DNA of 35,368 bases. Origin: an uncultured Cetobacterium sp. GTDB taxonomy: Bacteria; Fusobacteriota; Fusobacteriia; Fusobacteriales; Fusobacteriaceae. This document shows, piece after piece, positions 16,635-24,962 of the stretch. A program made the position numbers and the translations under genes. The stretch is taken from positions 67,360 to 102,727 of the forward strand of contig NZ_CAMTIK010000009.1 of NCBI RefSeq assembly GCF_947072685.1. Direction: 5' to 3'. Position 1 is the stretch's first letter, and each line of letters opens with the position of its first letter. The notes beneath the pieces are model-generated. The model did no database searches. It was given only the letters and a program-made list of their open reading frames with translations, and was not told the DNA's origin.

Positions 16635-18374
16635 TTATTTTTTTAAAAATTTTGTATGTAGTAACATTTTAGCTTTTTCTGAACACGGGTGTTCAAAATA
16701 TTCTTTGTATAGTTTTTTTATATATGGGTTCTCATGAGCTTTTCTAAGTTCGAGCTTCGCGTCTATTTTATTTAAAGCCTCTACTCTCCTATCCAATATA
16801 TCATATTTCCCGTGGATGAATGGCTGCCCTCCACCACCAACACATCCATCATGACAGGCCATTATCTCTATTGCATGATATATCTCTTTTCCAGATTTCA
16901 CATTTTCTAAAAGTTTCCGAGCATTTCCTAGCCCATGAGCTATTCCTATCTTCAAATTTTGGGACCCAAATTTCACATTTTTTATTGTTAACCCTTTTGA
17001 CTTCTCAATAGTAAAAATATTAAAATCTTTCAATTCTTCTCCTGTCATCCACTCATAAGCAGTTCTAAGAGCAGCCTCTAGTACTCCTCCTGTTCTTCCA
17101 AATATTATTCCAGCACCTGTATACTCTCCCATAGGAGAATCAAACTTCTCTTCCCTTATATCTTCAAAATCTATATTAAAATATCTGATCATATTCGCAA
17201 ATTCTCTTGTTGAAATAGATATATCCGTATCCCTATTCCCCTCTTTTGAAAATTCAATTCTAGAAGCTTCATATTTTTTAGCAAGACATGGCATTATAGA
17301 CACAACAACCAAATTTTCCCTGGCAAGGCCAATTTTAGGGGCCCATATATTTTTAGCTACTGCTGAGAACATCTGTTGTGGAGATTTACTTGTTGATGGT
17401 ATATCCCGTAAGTCTGGAAAATTGTGTTCTATAAAATTTATCCACGCCGGACAGCACGATGTCAAAATTGGTAATTTTATATTTTTTTCTCCACGAACAA
17501 ATCCTTCAATTCTTTCCTTTAACTCAGTTGCCTCCTCCATTATTGTTAAATCAGCAGCCCAACTCGTATCAAACACTCCATCAAATCCCATTTTTTTAAG
17601 GGCTGCAGCTATTTTTCCCTCAACATTTAAACCTACACTCATCCCAAATTCTTCCCCCAATGCAACTCTAACAGCTGGCGCTACCTGAACTATAACTTTT
17701 TTAATTGGATTTGCTAAGGCTTCCATCACTTCCCAACTATAATCTCTTTCATGCAATGCACCAACTGGACAAACACTCACACATTGACCACAAAATGTGC
17801 AAACGGTATCCTCTAAATTATCTCCATATGCTGTAGAAACTACCGAATGAAATCCTCTATTCACTGCTGATAGTACCCCACATGTTTGAACTTTATTACA
17901 CATAGTTTCACATCTTCTACACATAACACATTTTTCTGGATCTCTTATAATTGATTCTGAGTATTCACTTTTGAATTTATTTTTTTCTCCCTCAAACCTA
18001 ATATCTTTAAGTCTGAATTCCTGTGTTAACTTTTGAAGTTCACACTCTCCAGACTTAGAGCATGTTAAACAGTCTTTAGGATGATTTGAAATTAAAAGTT
18101 CAAGTATATTTTTTCTAATTTGGATAATTTGTGAAGAGTTTGTAACAATATTCATTCCTTCCCAGCAAATAGTTGAGCAAGCAGGATATAATCCCTCTCT
18201 TTTATCCACTTCCACAACACACATTCTACAAGTGGCATGATTATTTAAAAAGTATTCTTCTAATTTCAGATTGCAAAGTGTGGGTATTTTTATTCCTATA
18301 TTTTTTGCGGCTACTAAAATAGTCGTATTTTCAGATACATTAGTTTCGATACCATCAATTATTATTGAAAACAA
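16635..18374 (-). CDS. hydA: [FeFe] hydrogenase catalytic subunit, HydA of a trimeric NAD-linked hydrogenase
   Basis: About 579 residues; the enzyme interconverts protons and H2 at the H-cluster. Numbering here is from GTG 18383 (subtract 3 for the chosen start). There is an N-terminal [2Fe-2S] domain (Cys37, 52, 55, 69), a His-Cys3 cluster (HPKDCLTC..GEC: His101, Cys105, 108, 114) and two [4Fe-4S] motifs (Cys152/155/158 and Cys195/198/201, with Cys162 and 205). The H-cluster motifs are TSCCPAW (308-314), MPCLAKKYE (364-372) and MACHDGCVGGGGQP (508-521). The last is usually ACPGGC, so His-Asp replaces Pro-Gly. The start is uncertain: GTG 18383 has AAGG only 3 bases away, while TTG 18374 has TAGGTG 6 bases away and gives the normal MFSIIIDG start. 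Either start overlaps hydB. It is the last gene of hydCBA. Confidence 0.93.
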   Translation of the reverse strand: MFSIIIDGIETNVSENTTILVAAKNIGIKIPTLCNLKLEEYFLNNHATCRMCVVEVDKREGLYPACSTICWEGMNIVTNSSQIIQIRKNILELLISNHPKDCLTCSKSGECELQKLTQEFRLKDIRFEGEKNKFKSEYSESIIRDPEKCVMCRRCETMCNKVQTCGVLSAVNRGFHSVVSTAYGDNLEDTVCTFCGQCVSVCPVGALHERDYSWEVMEALANPIKKVIVQVAPAVRVALGEEFGMSVGLNVEGKIAAALKKMGFDGVFDTSWAADLTIMEEATELKERIEGFVRGEKNIKLPILTSCCPAWINFIEHNFPDLRDIPSTSKSPQQMFSAVAKNIWAPKIGLARENLVVVSIMPCLAKKYEASRIEFSKEGNRDTDISISTREFANMIRYFNIDFEDIREEKFDSPMGEYTGAGIIFGRTGGVLEAALRTAYEWMTGEELKDFNIFTIEKSKGLTIKNVKFGSQNLKIGIAHGLGNARKLLENVKSGKEIYHAIEIMACHDGCVGGGGQPFIHGKYDILDRRVEALNKIDAKLELRKAHENPYIKKLYKEYFEHPCSEKAKMLLHTKFLKK

Positions 18375-19968
18375 CAGCTTCACCTACCTTATCTAAATAT
18401 TCACTTCTAAATTTTTTCAATGTGGACAACACTGGGTTTGGAGCAGATTTTCCTAAACCACAAAGAGCAGCTCTTCTTACAGTTATACTTAACTCTTCTA
18501 AAAGTTCCAAATCCTTTACTTCTCCCTGTCCTTTCAATATTTTTTCTAAAATTTCGTAAAGTCTTTTTGTTCCAATTCTACAAGGGGTACATTTCCCACA
18601 AGATTCTCCCACAGAAAATCCCATATAAAATTTGGCTATCTCAACCATACAGTCATTTTCATCCAATACTATCAATCCACCAGATCCCATCATAGCACCT
18701 CTTTTTATAAGTTCATCATATTCAACTGATATTTCCAAATCGTCATCATTCAAACACCCTCCAGATGGACCACCAGTTTGAACGGCTTTAAACTTTTTAT
18801 CCCCTTTTATTCCACCCCCAATCTCATATATTATATCTTTTAATTTTGTTCCTAGTGGAACCTCTACCAATCCAACTTTTTTAACTTTTCCTACAAGAGC
18901 AAACACTTTAGTTCCTGGAGACTTTTCCGTTCCGATTCCTCTATACCAACTCACACCATTTTGGAATATTCTAGTTACATTTGCAAATGTTTCAACATTA
19001 TTTACAACTGTCGGTTTTTCTCTGTACCCAACTTTAACCGGATATGGTGGTTTTGCTTTAGGTTCTCCCCTTTTCCCTTCCATAGATTGAATAAGTGCTG
19101 TTTCCTCCCCACAAACAAAGGCGCCAGCTCCATATTTTAGTTCAATATTAAAACTAAAATTTGTTTCAAATATTTTATCTCCCAACATTCCATTTTTTTT
19201 CAAATCCTCGATAGCTTTTAATAGTATTTCTATTGCTTGTGGATATTCTGCTCTTATATATATAATTCCTTTCTTCGCTCCTACTGCATACCCCCCAATA
19301 ATCATTCCTTCCAATACTAAATGTGGGTCTCCTGCTAAAATTGATCTATCCATAAAGGCTCCTGGATCCCCCTCATCTGCATTGCACACTATATATTTCT
19401 CCTCCCCATCCTCTCCATAAAGAGCTCTCCATTTTTTCCCTGTTGGATATCCTGCACCTCCTCGCCCTCTCAAGCCAGATTTTTCTATATCTTCTATAAC
19501 TTTTTCCCTAGAAAATTCATGAACTACCCTTTCTAGAGAAAAATAAGCTCCACGAGCTATAGCACTCTCTAAATTTTCTGGATTTATATCCCCACAATTC
19601 AAAAGAGACACTCTTTTTTCCTTTACTCTAGGTCTTTCTCCATCTCCTATATCTTTTTTTTCAACTATTCTATCCAATATAAGTTTAGCTTTTTCAAGTG
19701 TTATATCCCCTATAATTTCAACTTTTTCAAATTTTGGATTCACTATTTTTAATGTAGGTTCACAATAACAAAAACCCATACAACCAGTTGGAATCAAATC
19801 TATATTCAATCCTCTATTTTTTATCTCTTCTAATAAATAATCAAATATCTTTTCTGAACCTGAAGATTTTGCACAAACAGACATAGCTACTTTTATCTGA
19901 ATTCTATCTTTTTCTTGTTCTTGAAATTTTTTCTTTATTAACTCCAAACCCTCTCTATTTTTTATCAT
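18355..19968 (-). CDS. hydB: NADH-binding flavoprotein subunit HydB (NuoF-like) of the [FeFe] hydrogenase
   Basis: A 537-residue subunit that binds NADH and FMN and passes electrons toward HydA. The N-terminal thioredoxin-like ferredoxin segment (about 24-105) shows Cys32, Cys63, Cys67 and Cys69 but not the usual first-pair C-x4-C spacing. The NuoF core has GLRGRGGAGYPTGKKW (165-180), NADEGDPGAFMDR (196-208), the FMN/NAD region YGAGAFVCGEETALIQSMEG (279-298) and TGGPSGG. A [4Fe-4S] cluster is bound by ESCGKCTPCR (Cys457, 460, 463) plus Cys503. The protein ends there: the C-terminal two-cluster ferredoxin domain found in Thermotoga maritima-type HydB is absent. ATG 19968 overlaps the hydC stop by ATGA, and its end overlaps hydA, so the three genes are translationally coupled. 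Confidence 0.93.
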   Translation of the reverse strand: MIKNREGLELIKKKFQEQEKDRIQIKVAMSVCAKSSGSEKIFDYLLEEIKNRGLNIDLIPTGCMGFCYCEPTLKIVNPKFEKVEIIGDITLEKAKLILDRIVEKKDIGDGERPRVKEKRVSLLNCGDINPENLESAIARGAYFSLERVVHEFSREKVIEDIEKSGLRGRGGAGYPTGKKWRALYGEDGEEKYIVCNADEGDPGAFMDRSILAGDPHLVLEGMIIGGYAVGAKKGIIYIRAEYPQAIEILLKAIEDLKKNGMLGDKIFETNFSFNIELKYGAGAFVCGEETALIQSMEGKRGEPKAKPPYPVKVGYREKPTVVNNVETFANVTRIFQNGVSWYRGIGTEKSPGTKVFALVGKVKKVGLVEVPLGTKLKDIIYEIGGGIKGDKKFKAVQTGGPSGGCLNDDDLEISVEYDELIKRGAMMGSGGLIVLDENDCMVEIAKFYMGFSVGESCGKCTPCRIGTKRLYEILEKILKGQGEVKDLELLEELSITVRRAALCGLGKSAPNPVLSTLKKFRSEYLDKVGEAVVFNNN

Positions 19969-20459
19969 ATATTTTCACTCCTCTCTTTGTAATCTTTTAA
20001 TATATCTTTTAAATATTCTGGAGTCAATTTACTATATATTTTTCCATTTATATTTATCACTGGGGCTAATGCACAAGCACCAAAACACCTAACTACACTT
20101 AAAGAAAAAAGTCCATCTTCAGTTATTTGCCCTATATCTATATTTAAAATATTTTTTATCTCCCTCAACAGATCTTCAGATTTATTTATATAGCAAGCTG
20201 TTCCCATACAGATATGAATTGGATACACCCCTTCTGGTTCCGTTATAAAATAACTATAAAATGTTATTACCCCATATATTTCAGCAATAGGAACTCTTAG
20301 TTTTTTTGATATCAACTTTTGAATATCTTTAGGTATATATCCAAATATATTTTGAGTTTTTCTCAAAACAACAATTAACTGCTCTCGATTTTCACCTACA
20401 TCATCCATAAATCTCTCTAATTCTAAATACTTTCCTCTTATAGAATCTTTATTTTCCAT
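19965..20459 (-). CDS. hydC: NuoE-like [2Fe-2S] subunit HydC of the [FeFe] hydrogenase
   Basis: A 164-residue thioredoxin-like ferredoxin, the usual size for NuoE/HydC. The four-helix N-terminal part ends with IYGVITFYSYF. The cluster ligands are Cys84 and Cys89 (CMGTAC) and Cys125 and Cys129 (CFGAC), exactly the NuoE pattern. It sits beside the NuoF-like HydB and supports electron exchange with NADH. ATG 20459 has GGAGG 7 bases upstream. It is the first gene of hydCBA. The leader contains a small inverted repeat but no convincing -35/-10 pair was found. Confidence 0.93.
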   Translation of the reverse strand: MENKDSIRGKYLELERFMDDVGENREQLIVVLRKTQNIFGYIPKDIQKLISKKLRVPIAEIYGVITFYSYFITEPEGVYPIHICMGTACYINKSEDLLREIKNILNIDIGQITEDGLFSLSVVRCFGACALAPVININGKIYSKLTPEYLKDILKDYKERSENI

Positions 20460-20490
20460 ATATTTTCCTCCAATAAGATCTTTTATATAT

Positions 20491-20509
20491 ACTTAGTTAT
20501 TTTCTAAGT
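20491..20509 (-). promoter_or_regulatory. Inverted repeat in the hydCBA leader, possible regulatory site
   Basis: ACTTAG (20491-20496) and CTAAGT (20504-20509) are perfectly inverted around 7 bases, 32 bases before hydC. On the minus strand TATATA follows it directly and could be a -10. It does not resemble a Rex site. The function is unknown. Confidence 0.3.
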
Positions 20510-20536
20510 TTTTCCTTTAACTTTAATATAAATAAA

Positions 20537-20569
20537 AAGATCCTGAGATATAAAATATCTCAGGATCTT
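20537..20569 (-). terminator. Strong terminator after the PTS operon
   Basis: A 14-base perfect stem, AAGATCCTGAGATA (20537-20550) with TATCTCAGGATCTT (20556-20569), closes a 5-base loop. It is followed on the minus strand by five T residues. It separates the PTS operon from hydCBA. Confidence 0.88.
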
Positions 20570-20573
20570 CAGT

Positions 20574-21002
20574 TTAAATTCCATCTATTTCATCGGCTAA
20601 TACATTCGAGACTGGTTCCTCAAATACCAATAAAGAATTTTTCGCGTGTATTAAAATATCTCTTATTATTTCAGAGCACTCCCCTTCTTCTCTCAGTTCT
20701 AACGCCGACAATACACTTGGAAGATTTGTTCCTCCAATAACTTTTATATTTCCTTTTTCTTGCGAAAGGGATACTGCTGTTGAAAATGGTGTCCCTCCTG
20801 CCAAATCAGTTAGAAATAAAACTCCCTCCTTCTCATCGAGCTCTTGAATGGCTTCATTAAACCTCTTTTCTAACTCTTCAGTTCCCATTCCATTATTAAA
20901 ATTTATATACTTTATTTTTTCCTGTTGTCCTACAATATACTCCAGTGTTTTTTCAAATCCTGATGCAAACTCTCCGTGTCCACTTATGATTATTCCTAAC
21001 AT
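20574..21002 (-). CDS. PTS system mannose/galactosamine-family EIIA component
   Basis: A 142-residue cytoplasmic phosphocarrier of the mannose (Man) PTS family. It receives phosphate from HPr on His9 (IISGHGEFASG) and passes it to EIIB. The conserved LFLTDLAGGTPFSTA (about 62-76) and GGTNLPSVLSALELRE segments are those of AgaF/ManX-type EIIA domains, and the length is that of a free-standing EIIA. ATG 21002 follows AAGGAG with 5 bases of spacing. It is the last gene of EIIB-EIIC-EIID-EIIA and is followed by a strong terminator. Substrate specificity lies in the EIIC/EIID partners and not in this protein. Confidence 0.9.
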   Translation of the reverse strand: MLGIIISGHGEFASGFEKTLEYIVGQQEKIKYINFNNGMGTEELEKRFNEAIQELDEKEGVLFLTDLAGGTPFSTAVSLSQEKGNIKVIGGTNLPSVLSALELREEGECSEIIRDILIHAKNSLLVFEEPVSNVLADEIDGI

Positions 21003-21018
21003 TTTTTCTCCTTATAGT

Positions 21019-21834
21019 TTAAAGTATTCCTACTAAAGTTCCTAAAATTCCAATTCCTAATGTTATCATAATAAGAGTTATCGGTGTTTTACCTTTTTTT
21101 AACAGATAAAACATGAATAATGTGTACATTAACGGCAACATATTTGGCATAATTTTATCTATTACATCTGTTTGGATATTAACTGCTGTTGAGCCCATTT
21201 CAATTACATACGGAATATTTAATCTAACAAAAGACGCAATTAATCCCCCTACAACTGTCAATCCAAGTATCAAAGATCCCTTTGTTACATATTCTGTATC
21301 TCCTTGAAGTTTTTGAATCGCATCCACCCCCATCTTATAAGAGTAGTGCATTAAGAAAAATCTCAGAAAAATATGTACCGAATTAAATATCAATAAAAAT
21401 ACGATTGGTCCTGCAATACTTCCTTCAAGAGATAAAGATACTCCAATACTTGCTGCTATCGGCAACAATGTAAACCAAAATAACGCATCTCCTATTCCAC
21501 CCAAAGGTCCCATAAGAGCTATTTTTATTCCTCTTATTGATTCTTGACTCTCTTTACTCTCTTCCATAGCTGTCACAATTCCTTGAACAAATGTAACTAA
21601 AAACGGATGAACATTGAAAAATTCCATGTGAAGCTTCATTGATCTTGATAAATCCTCTTTATTCTTATGAATCTTCTTCAATGCTGGAAGCATAGCATAT
21701 AGCCAACCACATGCCTGCATTCTCTCGTAGTTAAATGAGGCTTGTAAAAGAAATGATCTCCACACCATATGGTTCAATTCTTTTTTCGTTATTACTTTCT
21801 CTTGACTTTTATCAACATACCCATTAGATTCCAT
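21019..21834 (-). CDS. PTS system mannose/N-acetylgalactosamine-family EIID component
   Basis: About 271 residues. EIID pairs with EIIC to form the membrane translocator unique to the mannose PTS family. Family motifs are LNHMVWRSFLLQASFNYERMQACGWLYAMLP (about 20-50), FFNVHPFLVTFVQGIVTAMEE, IKIALMGPLGGIGDALFWFTLLPI (about 103-126) and the C-terminal membrane helices. The frame is open upstream to 21858. ATG 21834 gives the natural start MESNGYVDKSQ and follows GGAGG by about 12 bases; GTG 21837 is possible. It overlaps the EIIC stop by 11 bases, a sign of translational coupling. The match is closest to the galactosamine/N-acetylgalactosamine branch, from the neighbouring EIIB and AgaS. Confidence 0.9.
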   Translation of the reverse strand: MESNGYVDKSQEKVITKKELNHMVWRSFLLQASFNYERMQACGWLYAMLPALKKIHKNKEDLSRSMKLHMEFFNVHPFLVTFVQGIVTAMEESKESQESIRGIKIALMGPLGGIGDALFWFTLLPIAASIGVSLSLEGSIAGPIVFLLIFNSVHIFLRFFLMHYSYKMGVDAIQKLQGDTEYVTKGSLILGLTVVGGLIASFVRLNIPYVIEMGSTAVNIQTDVIDKIMPNMLPLMYTLFMFYLLKKGKTPITLIMITLGIGILGTLVGIL

Positions 21835-22603
21835 CACTATAATCATCCTCCTTAGCACTCGAAGATATAAACTCCATTTTATCTATTTTTTTATTATTTT
21901 GATAATCATAGATAGCTATTATAAATCCTACTGCGGCAATTCCAATTACAGGTAAGTTTAAATATGTTGCTAATATAAAACCTAGCACAAAGAATATAAT
22001 ATAGTCTTTTTTAAACATTATATTAAGTAATAGTGCAAATCCTATTGCAGGCATCATTCCACCGGCAACTCCAAATCCTCTTATTAACCACTCTGGTAAA
22101 ACTGAAACAACCGCTTGCGCAGCCTCTGCTCCAATAGATATTGGTAAAAATGTTACTAAGAAATAAAATACAAATAAAATCCCCATTCCACTGTAGTTTA
22201 TTATATTTATCCCCCTATCATTACACTCTTCAGCATATTTGTCTGCTGTATGCATCACAGGAGAAAAGAAAGTAAATAAAAGAGTTATACAAGCTTGTAC
22301 TGCCACAGCAAACGGAATTGCTATCCCTACTGCTACAGTTGGATCTTGCTTCGTTAAAATTGCAAAAGCTGATCCTATAATTCCACCAACCACCACATTT
22401 GGAGGTTGTGCTCCGCCCACTGGTACTGCTCCCATCCAAACTAATTCTAGAGTTGCTCCAGCTATCAGCCCTGTTTTTATATCACCTAATATTAGCCCTA
22501 CAATCAATCCACTCACCAAAGGTCTGTGAATATGACTCAATCCATCAAATAAATCTATCCCTGCAAGTCCTGCATATATAGCAATTAAGAATGCATGAAA
22601 CAT
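21824..22603 (-). CDS. PTS system mannose/N-acetylgalactosamine-family EIIC component
   Basis: A 259-residue, strongly hydrophobic inner-membrane protein of the EII-Sor/Man EIIC family. The N-terminus has the signature GIDLFDGLSHIHRPLVSGLIVGLILGD (about 16-42), followed by GATLELVWMGAVPVGGAQPPNVVVGGIIG (about 50-78), the substrate-site region of this family. About seven membrane segments follow, ending in a polar tail (SSSAKEDDYSDGI) whose codons overlap the EIID start. ATG 22603 follows GGGAGGGA. With EIID it carries the sugar through the membrane for phosphorylation by EIIB. Confidence 0.92.
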   Translation of the reverse strand: MFHAFLIAIYAGLAGIDLFDGLSHIHRPLVSGLIVGLILGDIKTGLIAGATLELVWMGAVPVGGAQPPNVVVGGIIGSAFAILTKQDPTVAVGIAIPFAVAVQACITLLFTFFSPVMHTADKYAEECNDRGINIINYSGMGILFVFYFLVTFLPISIGAEAAQAVVSVLPEWLIRGFGVAGGMMPAIGFALLLNIMFKKDYIIFFVLGFILATYLNLPVIGIAAVGFIIAIYDYQNNKKIDKMEFISSSAKEDDYSDGI

Positions 22604-22619
22604 AAGAATCCCTCCCTTT

Positions 22620-23102
22620 TTATTTAATCAAACTCAGTATATCCTCTTTTCCTTCTGTTGGTACTCTTTGAATCTCTAACTTCACACCATATTGAGAGAG
22701 CTTTTTGAAAGTATCAATATCACATTGATCTACACAAACTGCTTTTGATATTTGAGTTTTACCCTCTGACATATGCATATTTCCTATATTTACTTTTTTT
22801 ATAGGTACCCCCCCCTCAACCAACTTTAAAACATCTTGTGGAGTCTCAGCTATTATTGCAATCAGCTGTCTAGGTGCAGCCTTATGAATAACATCAATAG
22901 TTTTCTGAATTGAAAAATATCTTGTTTGAGCTCCTTTTGGTGCTGCTAAATTCATTAAACCTTGTCTCGTAGTATTTTGAGCAACATCATCATTTGGAAC
23001 CAACAATAAATTCGCTCCCGAATATTGTGCCCATGCCGTTGCTACTTGTCCGTGAATTAATCTGTTATCAATTCTTACTAATACTATGTTTGGCTCTGCC
23101 AT
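22620..23102 (-). CDS. PTS system N-acetylgalactosamine/galactosamine-type EIIB component
   Basis: A 160-residue cytoplasmic protein that takes phosphate on His17 (RIDNRLIHGQV) and donates it to the incoming sugar. The sequence follows the AgaV/AgaB branch closely: GANLLLVPNDDVAQN (about 29-43), GGVPIKKVNIGNMH (about 97-110) and EGKTQISKAVCVD. This is the main sequence support for a GalNAc/galactosamine substrate, together with agaS in the locus. The coding strand has a run of eight G residues at 22808-22815 (codons for Glu-Gly-Gly-Val), a possible slippage site. ATG 23102 follows GGGGTG. It is the first gene of the PTS operon, behind its own promoter and operator. Confidence 0.92.
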   Translation of the reverse strand: MAEPNIVLVRIDNRLIHGQVATAWAQYSGANLLLVPNDDVAQNTTRQGLMNLAAPKGAQTRYFSIQKTIDVIHKAAPRQLIAIIAETPQDVLKLVEGGVPIKKVNIGNMHMSEGKTQISKAVCVDQCDIDTFKKLSQYGVKLEIQRVPTEGKEDILSLIK

Positions 23103-23119
23103 TTTAACACCCCTTTTTT

Positions 23120-23137
23120 AAGTTGTCCGTACCACTT
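23120..23137 (-). promoter_or_regulatory. GntR (HutC-type) operator of the PTS operon
   Basis: On the minus strand AAGTGGTA-CG-GACAACTT is an imperfect 18-bp palindrome with 6 of 8 arm positions matching. Its left half AAGTGGTA is identical to that of the site before the kinase operon (35287-35304) and agrees with the AGTGGT half-site known for NagR/DasR/AgaR2-like HutC regulators. It lies 9 bases downstream of the -10 box. Confidence 0.7.
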
Positions 23138-23146
23138 TGTGATACG

Positions 23147-23174
23147 AGTATACCTCATTTTTCTCAAAAGTCAA
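23147..23174 (-). promoter_or_regulatory. Promoter of the PTS operon
   Basis: On the minus strand there is TTGACT (complement of 23169-23174), 16 bases and TATACT (complement of 23147-23152). It lies between the beta-galactosidase stop and the EIIB start and overlaps no gene. Confidence 0.7.
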
Positions 23175-23191
23175 TATGTATTTTTAAATTT

Positions 23192-24952
23192 TTAACTCAA
23201 TTTAGCTTTATCCATCAAAACCATTTTTTCTCCAAAATTATGCAACTCTAAAACAGTTATTTCATTAATACCGATAGTCAATAGATCTTTTGGTAAATAT
23301 AACCTTTTTTGTGGTCCAACTTTCCAAAATCTTCCTAAATTAAATCCATTTATATATATAACACCTTTATCCCAACCATCAAAATCTATAAATGTATCTG
23401 CCAGCTCATCTACTATGAAGCTACCTTTATAAAATGTTGGTATATTTTCTGAAATCTCACCTAAATTTTCAAATTTTAAAGAAGCTAAATTATCTAATGG
23501 AAGTGTATATATGTTCCAATTGAATAAAAATTGATTGTTCAATCTAACTCCTTCTGTTATGCCCTTATAATCTTTTAGTAATGGACCATAATTAATTCTC
23601 CCCATATTTTCTACTAATATCTTTAAAGTACTTTCTTTTTCAAGTGTGCTAATTTTAATTTCTTGAGAATTATTCCTATCAATAACACCTATATATTCAT
23701 CATTTAAATAGATCATAGCTCTGTCTCTAACATCTTGAAGAGATAGTTTCATTCCATCTACCTGCCCTTTAATTTTTGTTTCATAAACTATAAACCCATA
23801 GTCTTGATCAAAATATTCCATCGGTTTTATATATGGAGAATGAAATTTAGAACCCAATACTTCTAAATTATTAAACAATAACGTCTTTTCAGTAAATTTA
23901 ACCTCTCCGTATGATTTTTTTCTTGAATTTTCTACATCAAATATTTTATGGTTTTTATGTTTTTTAATACTAACTTTTTCTGAGTAATCGTTTAACATTT
24001 TCTTTACCAAATCATATTTTTCTGTTAAATCTCCAGACTCTGTGAGCATTGAATCATAATCATAACTTGTCACGGTAGCTCTATGCTTTCCGTCATAATT
24101 AGCTCCTGACATGAATCCAAAATTACTTCCACCATGGAACATATAAAAATTAACTGATATTTTTCCTTCTAGCATTTTTTGAAACTCTTCTAACATGCTT
24201 TTAGATTCTCTTGTTATATGCTCATATCCCCAATGATCAAACCATCCTATCCAAAATTCCATAACCATTTTAGGCATGTCACTCTGATAATTCCCAAGTA
24301 TTTCAAAAGCTTCCTCTGTTTTCGAACCATAATTTATAGTCTTCCAAATATCCGGTAAAGTTCCTCCTGAAAGCATTGAATGGGTTGGTCCATCAGAAGT
24401 AAATAGCGGAACATCCACTCCTCTATCAGTCAATGCATCTTTTAGATAATTTAAATAATTATGATCATTTCCATAGCTTCCATACTCATTTTCTATTTGC
24501 ATCGCAATTATAGGCCCACCATTAGTCGAAAGATAAGGAATTATTCTAAAAATCAACTCATTGTAATATCTATTTACTTTTTCAATATATGTTTCGTGCA
24601 TTGTTCTCAATACAATCCCATCATATTTCAATAACCATGAGGGTAAACCACCAAATTCCCACTCTGCACATATATATGGTGAAGGTCGAAAGATAACATA
24701 TAATCCCACCTCTTCTGCTATTTTTAAAAAATTTTCTACATCTAGTATTCCGTTAAAATTAAACTCATTCTCTCTAGGCTCATGCAAGTTCCAAGGTACA
24801 TAAGTTTCAACACAATTGAACCCAGCACTTGCAATTTTTTCCAATCTATCTCTCCACTGGTTGGGCAAAGTTCTAAAATAATGCATGGCACCAGACATCA
24901 AAAGTGTTTCCTCTCCATTTATAAATAATTTATCTCCACATATTTTTAACAT
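23192..24952 (-). CDS. Beta-galactosidase, glycoside hydrolase family 35, cytoplasmic
   Basis: A 586-residue retaining enzyme that removes terminal beta-galactose. The N-terminus LMSGAMHYFRTLPNQWRDRL (about 18-37) is the GH35 signature. The acid/base Glu156 is in IAMQIENEYGSYG and the nucleophile Glu232 in MVMEFWIGWFDHWG. The C-terminal beta-sandwich domains end with WDKGVIYINGFNLGRFWKVGPQ, typical of bacterial GH35 such as pneumococcal BgaC (similar length, about 595), which prefers Gal-beta-1,3-HexNAc. No signal peptide is present, so it acts in the cytoplasm on imported sugar. The frame is open to 24991, but ATG 24952 has GGGGG 6 bases upstream and avoids overlapping the sulfatase gene. 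It is the last gene of the ABC-sulfatase operon. Confidence 0.94.
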   Translation of the reverse strand: MLKICGDKLFINGEETLLMSGAMHYFRTLPNQWRDRLEKIASAGFNCVETYVPWNLHEPRENEFNFNGILDVENFLKIAEEVGLYVIFRPSPYICAEWEFGGLPSWLLKYDGIVLRTMHETYIEKVNRYYNELIFRIIPYLSTNGGPIIAMQIENEYGSYGNDHNYLNYLKDALTDRGVDVPLFTSDGPTHSMLSGGTLPDIWKTINYGSKTEEAFEILGNYQSDMPKMVMEFWIGWFDHWGYEHITRESKSMLEEFQKMLEGKISVNFYMFHGGSNFGFMSGANYDGKHRATVTSYDYDSMLTESGDLTEKYDLVKKMLNDYSEKVSIKKHKNHKIFDVENSRKKSYGEVKFTEKTLLFNNLEVLGSKFHSPYIKPMEYFDQDYGFIVYETKIKGQVDGMKLSLQDVRDRAMIYLNDEYIGVIDRNNSQEIKISTLEKESTLKILVENMGRINYGPLLKDYKGITEGVRLNNQFLFNWNIYTLPLDNLASLKFENLGEISENIPTFYKGSFIVDELADTFIDFDGWDKGVIYINGFNLGRFWKVGPQKRLYLPKDLLTIGINEITVLELHNFGEKMVLMDKAKLS

Positions 24953-24962
24953 ATAAATCCCC

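Noticed and set aside
20460-20536. A promoter or Rex site for hydCBA
   Set aside because: No acceptable -35/-10 pair and no Rex-like TTGTGAA-N6-TTCACAA site could be found; only a short inverted repeat is reported.
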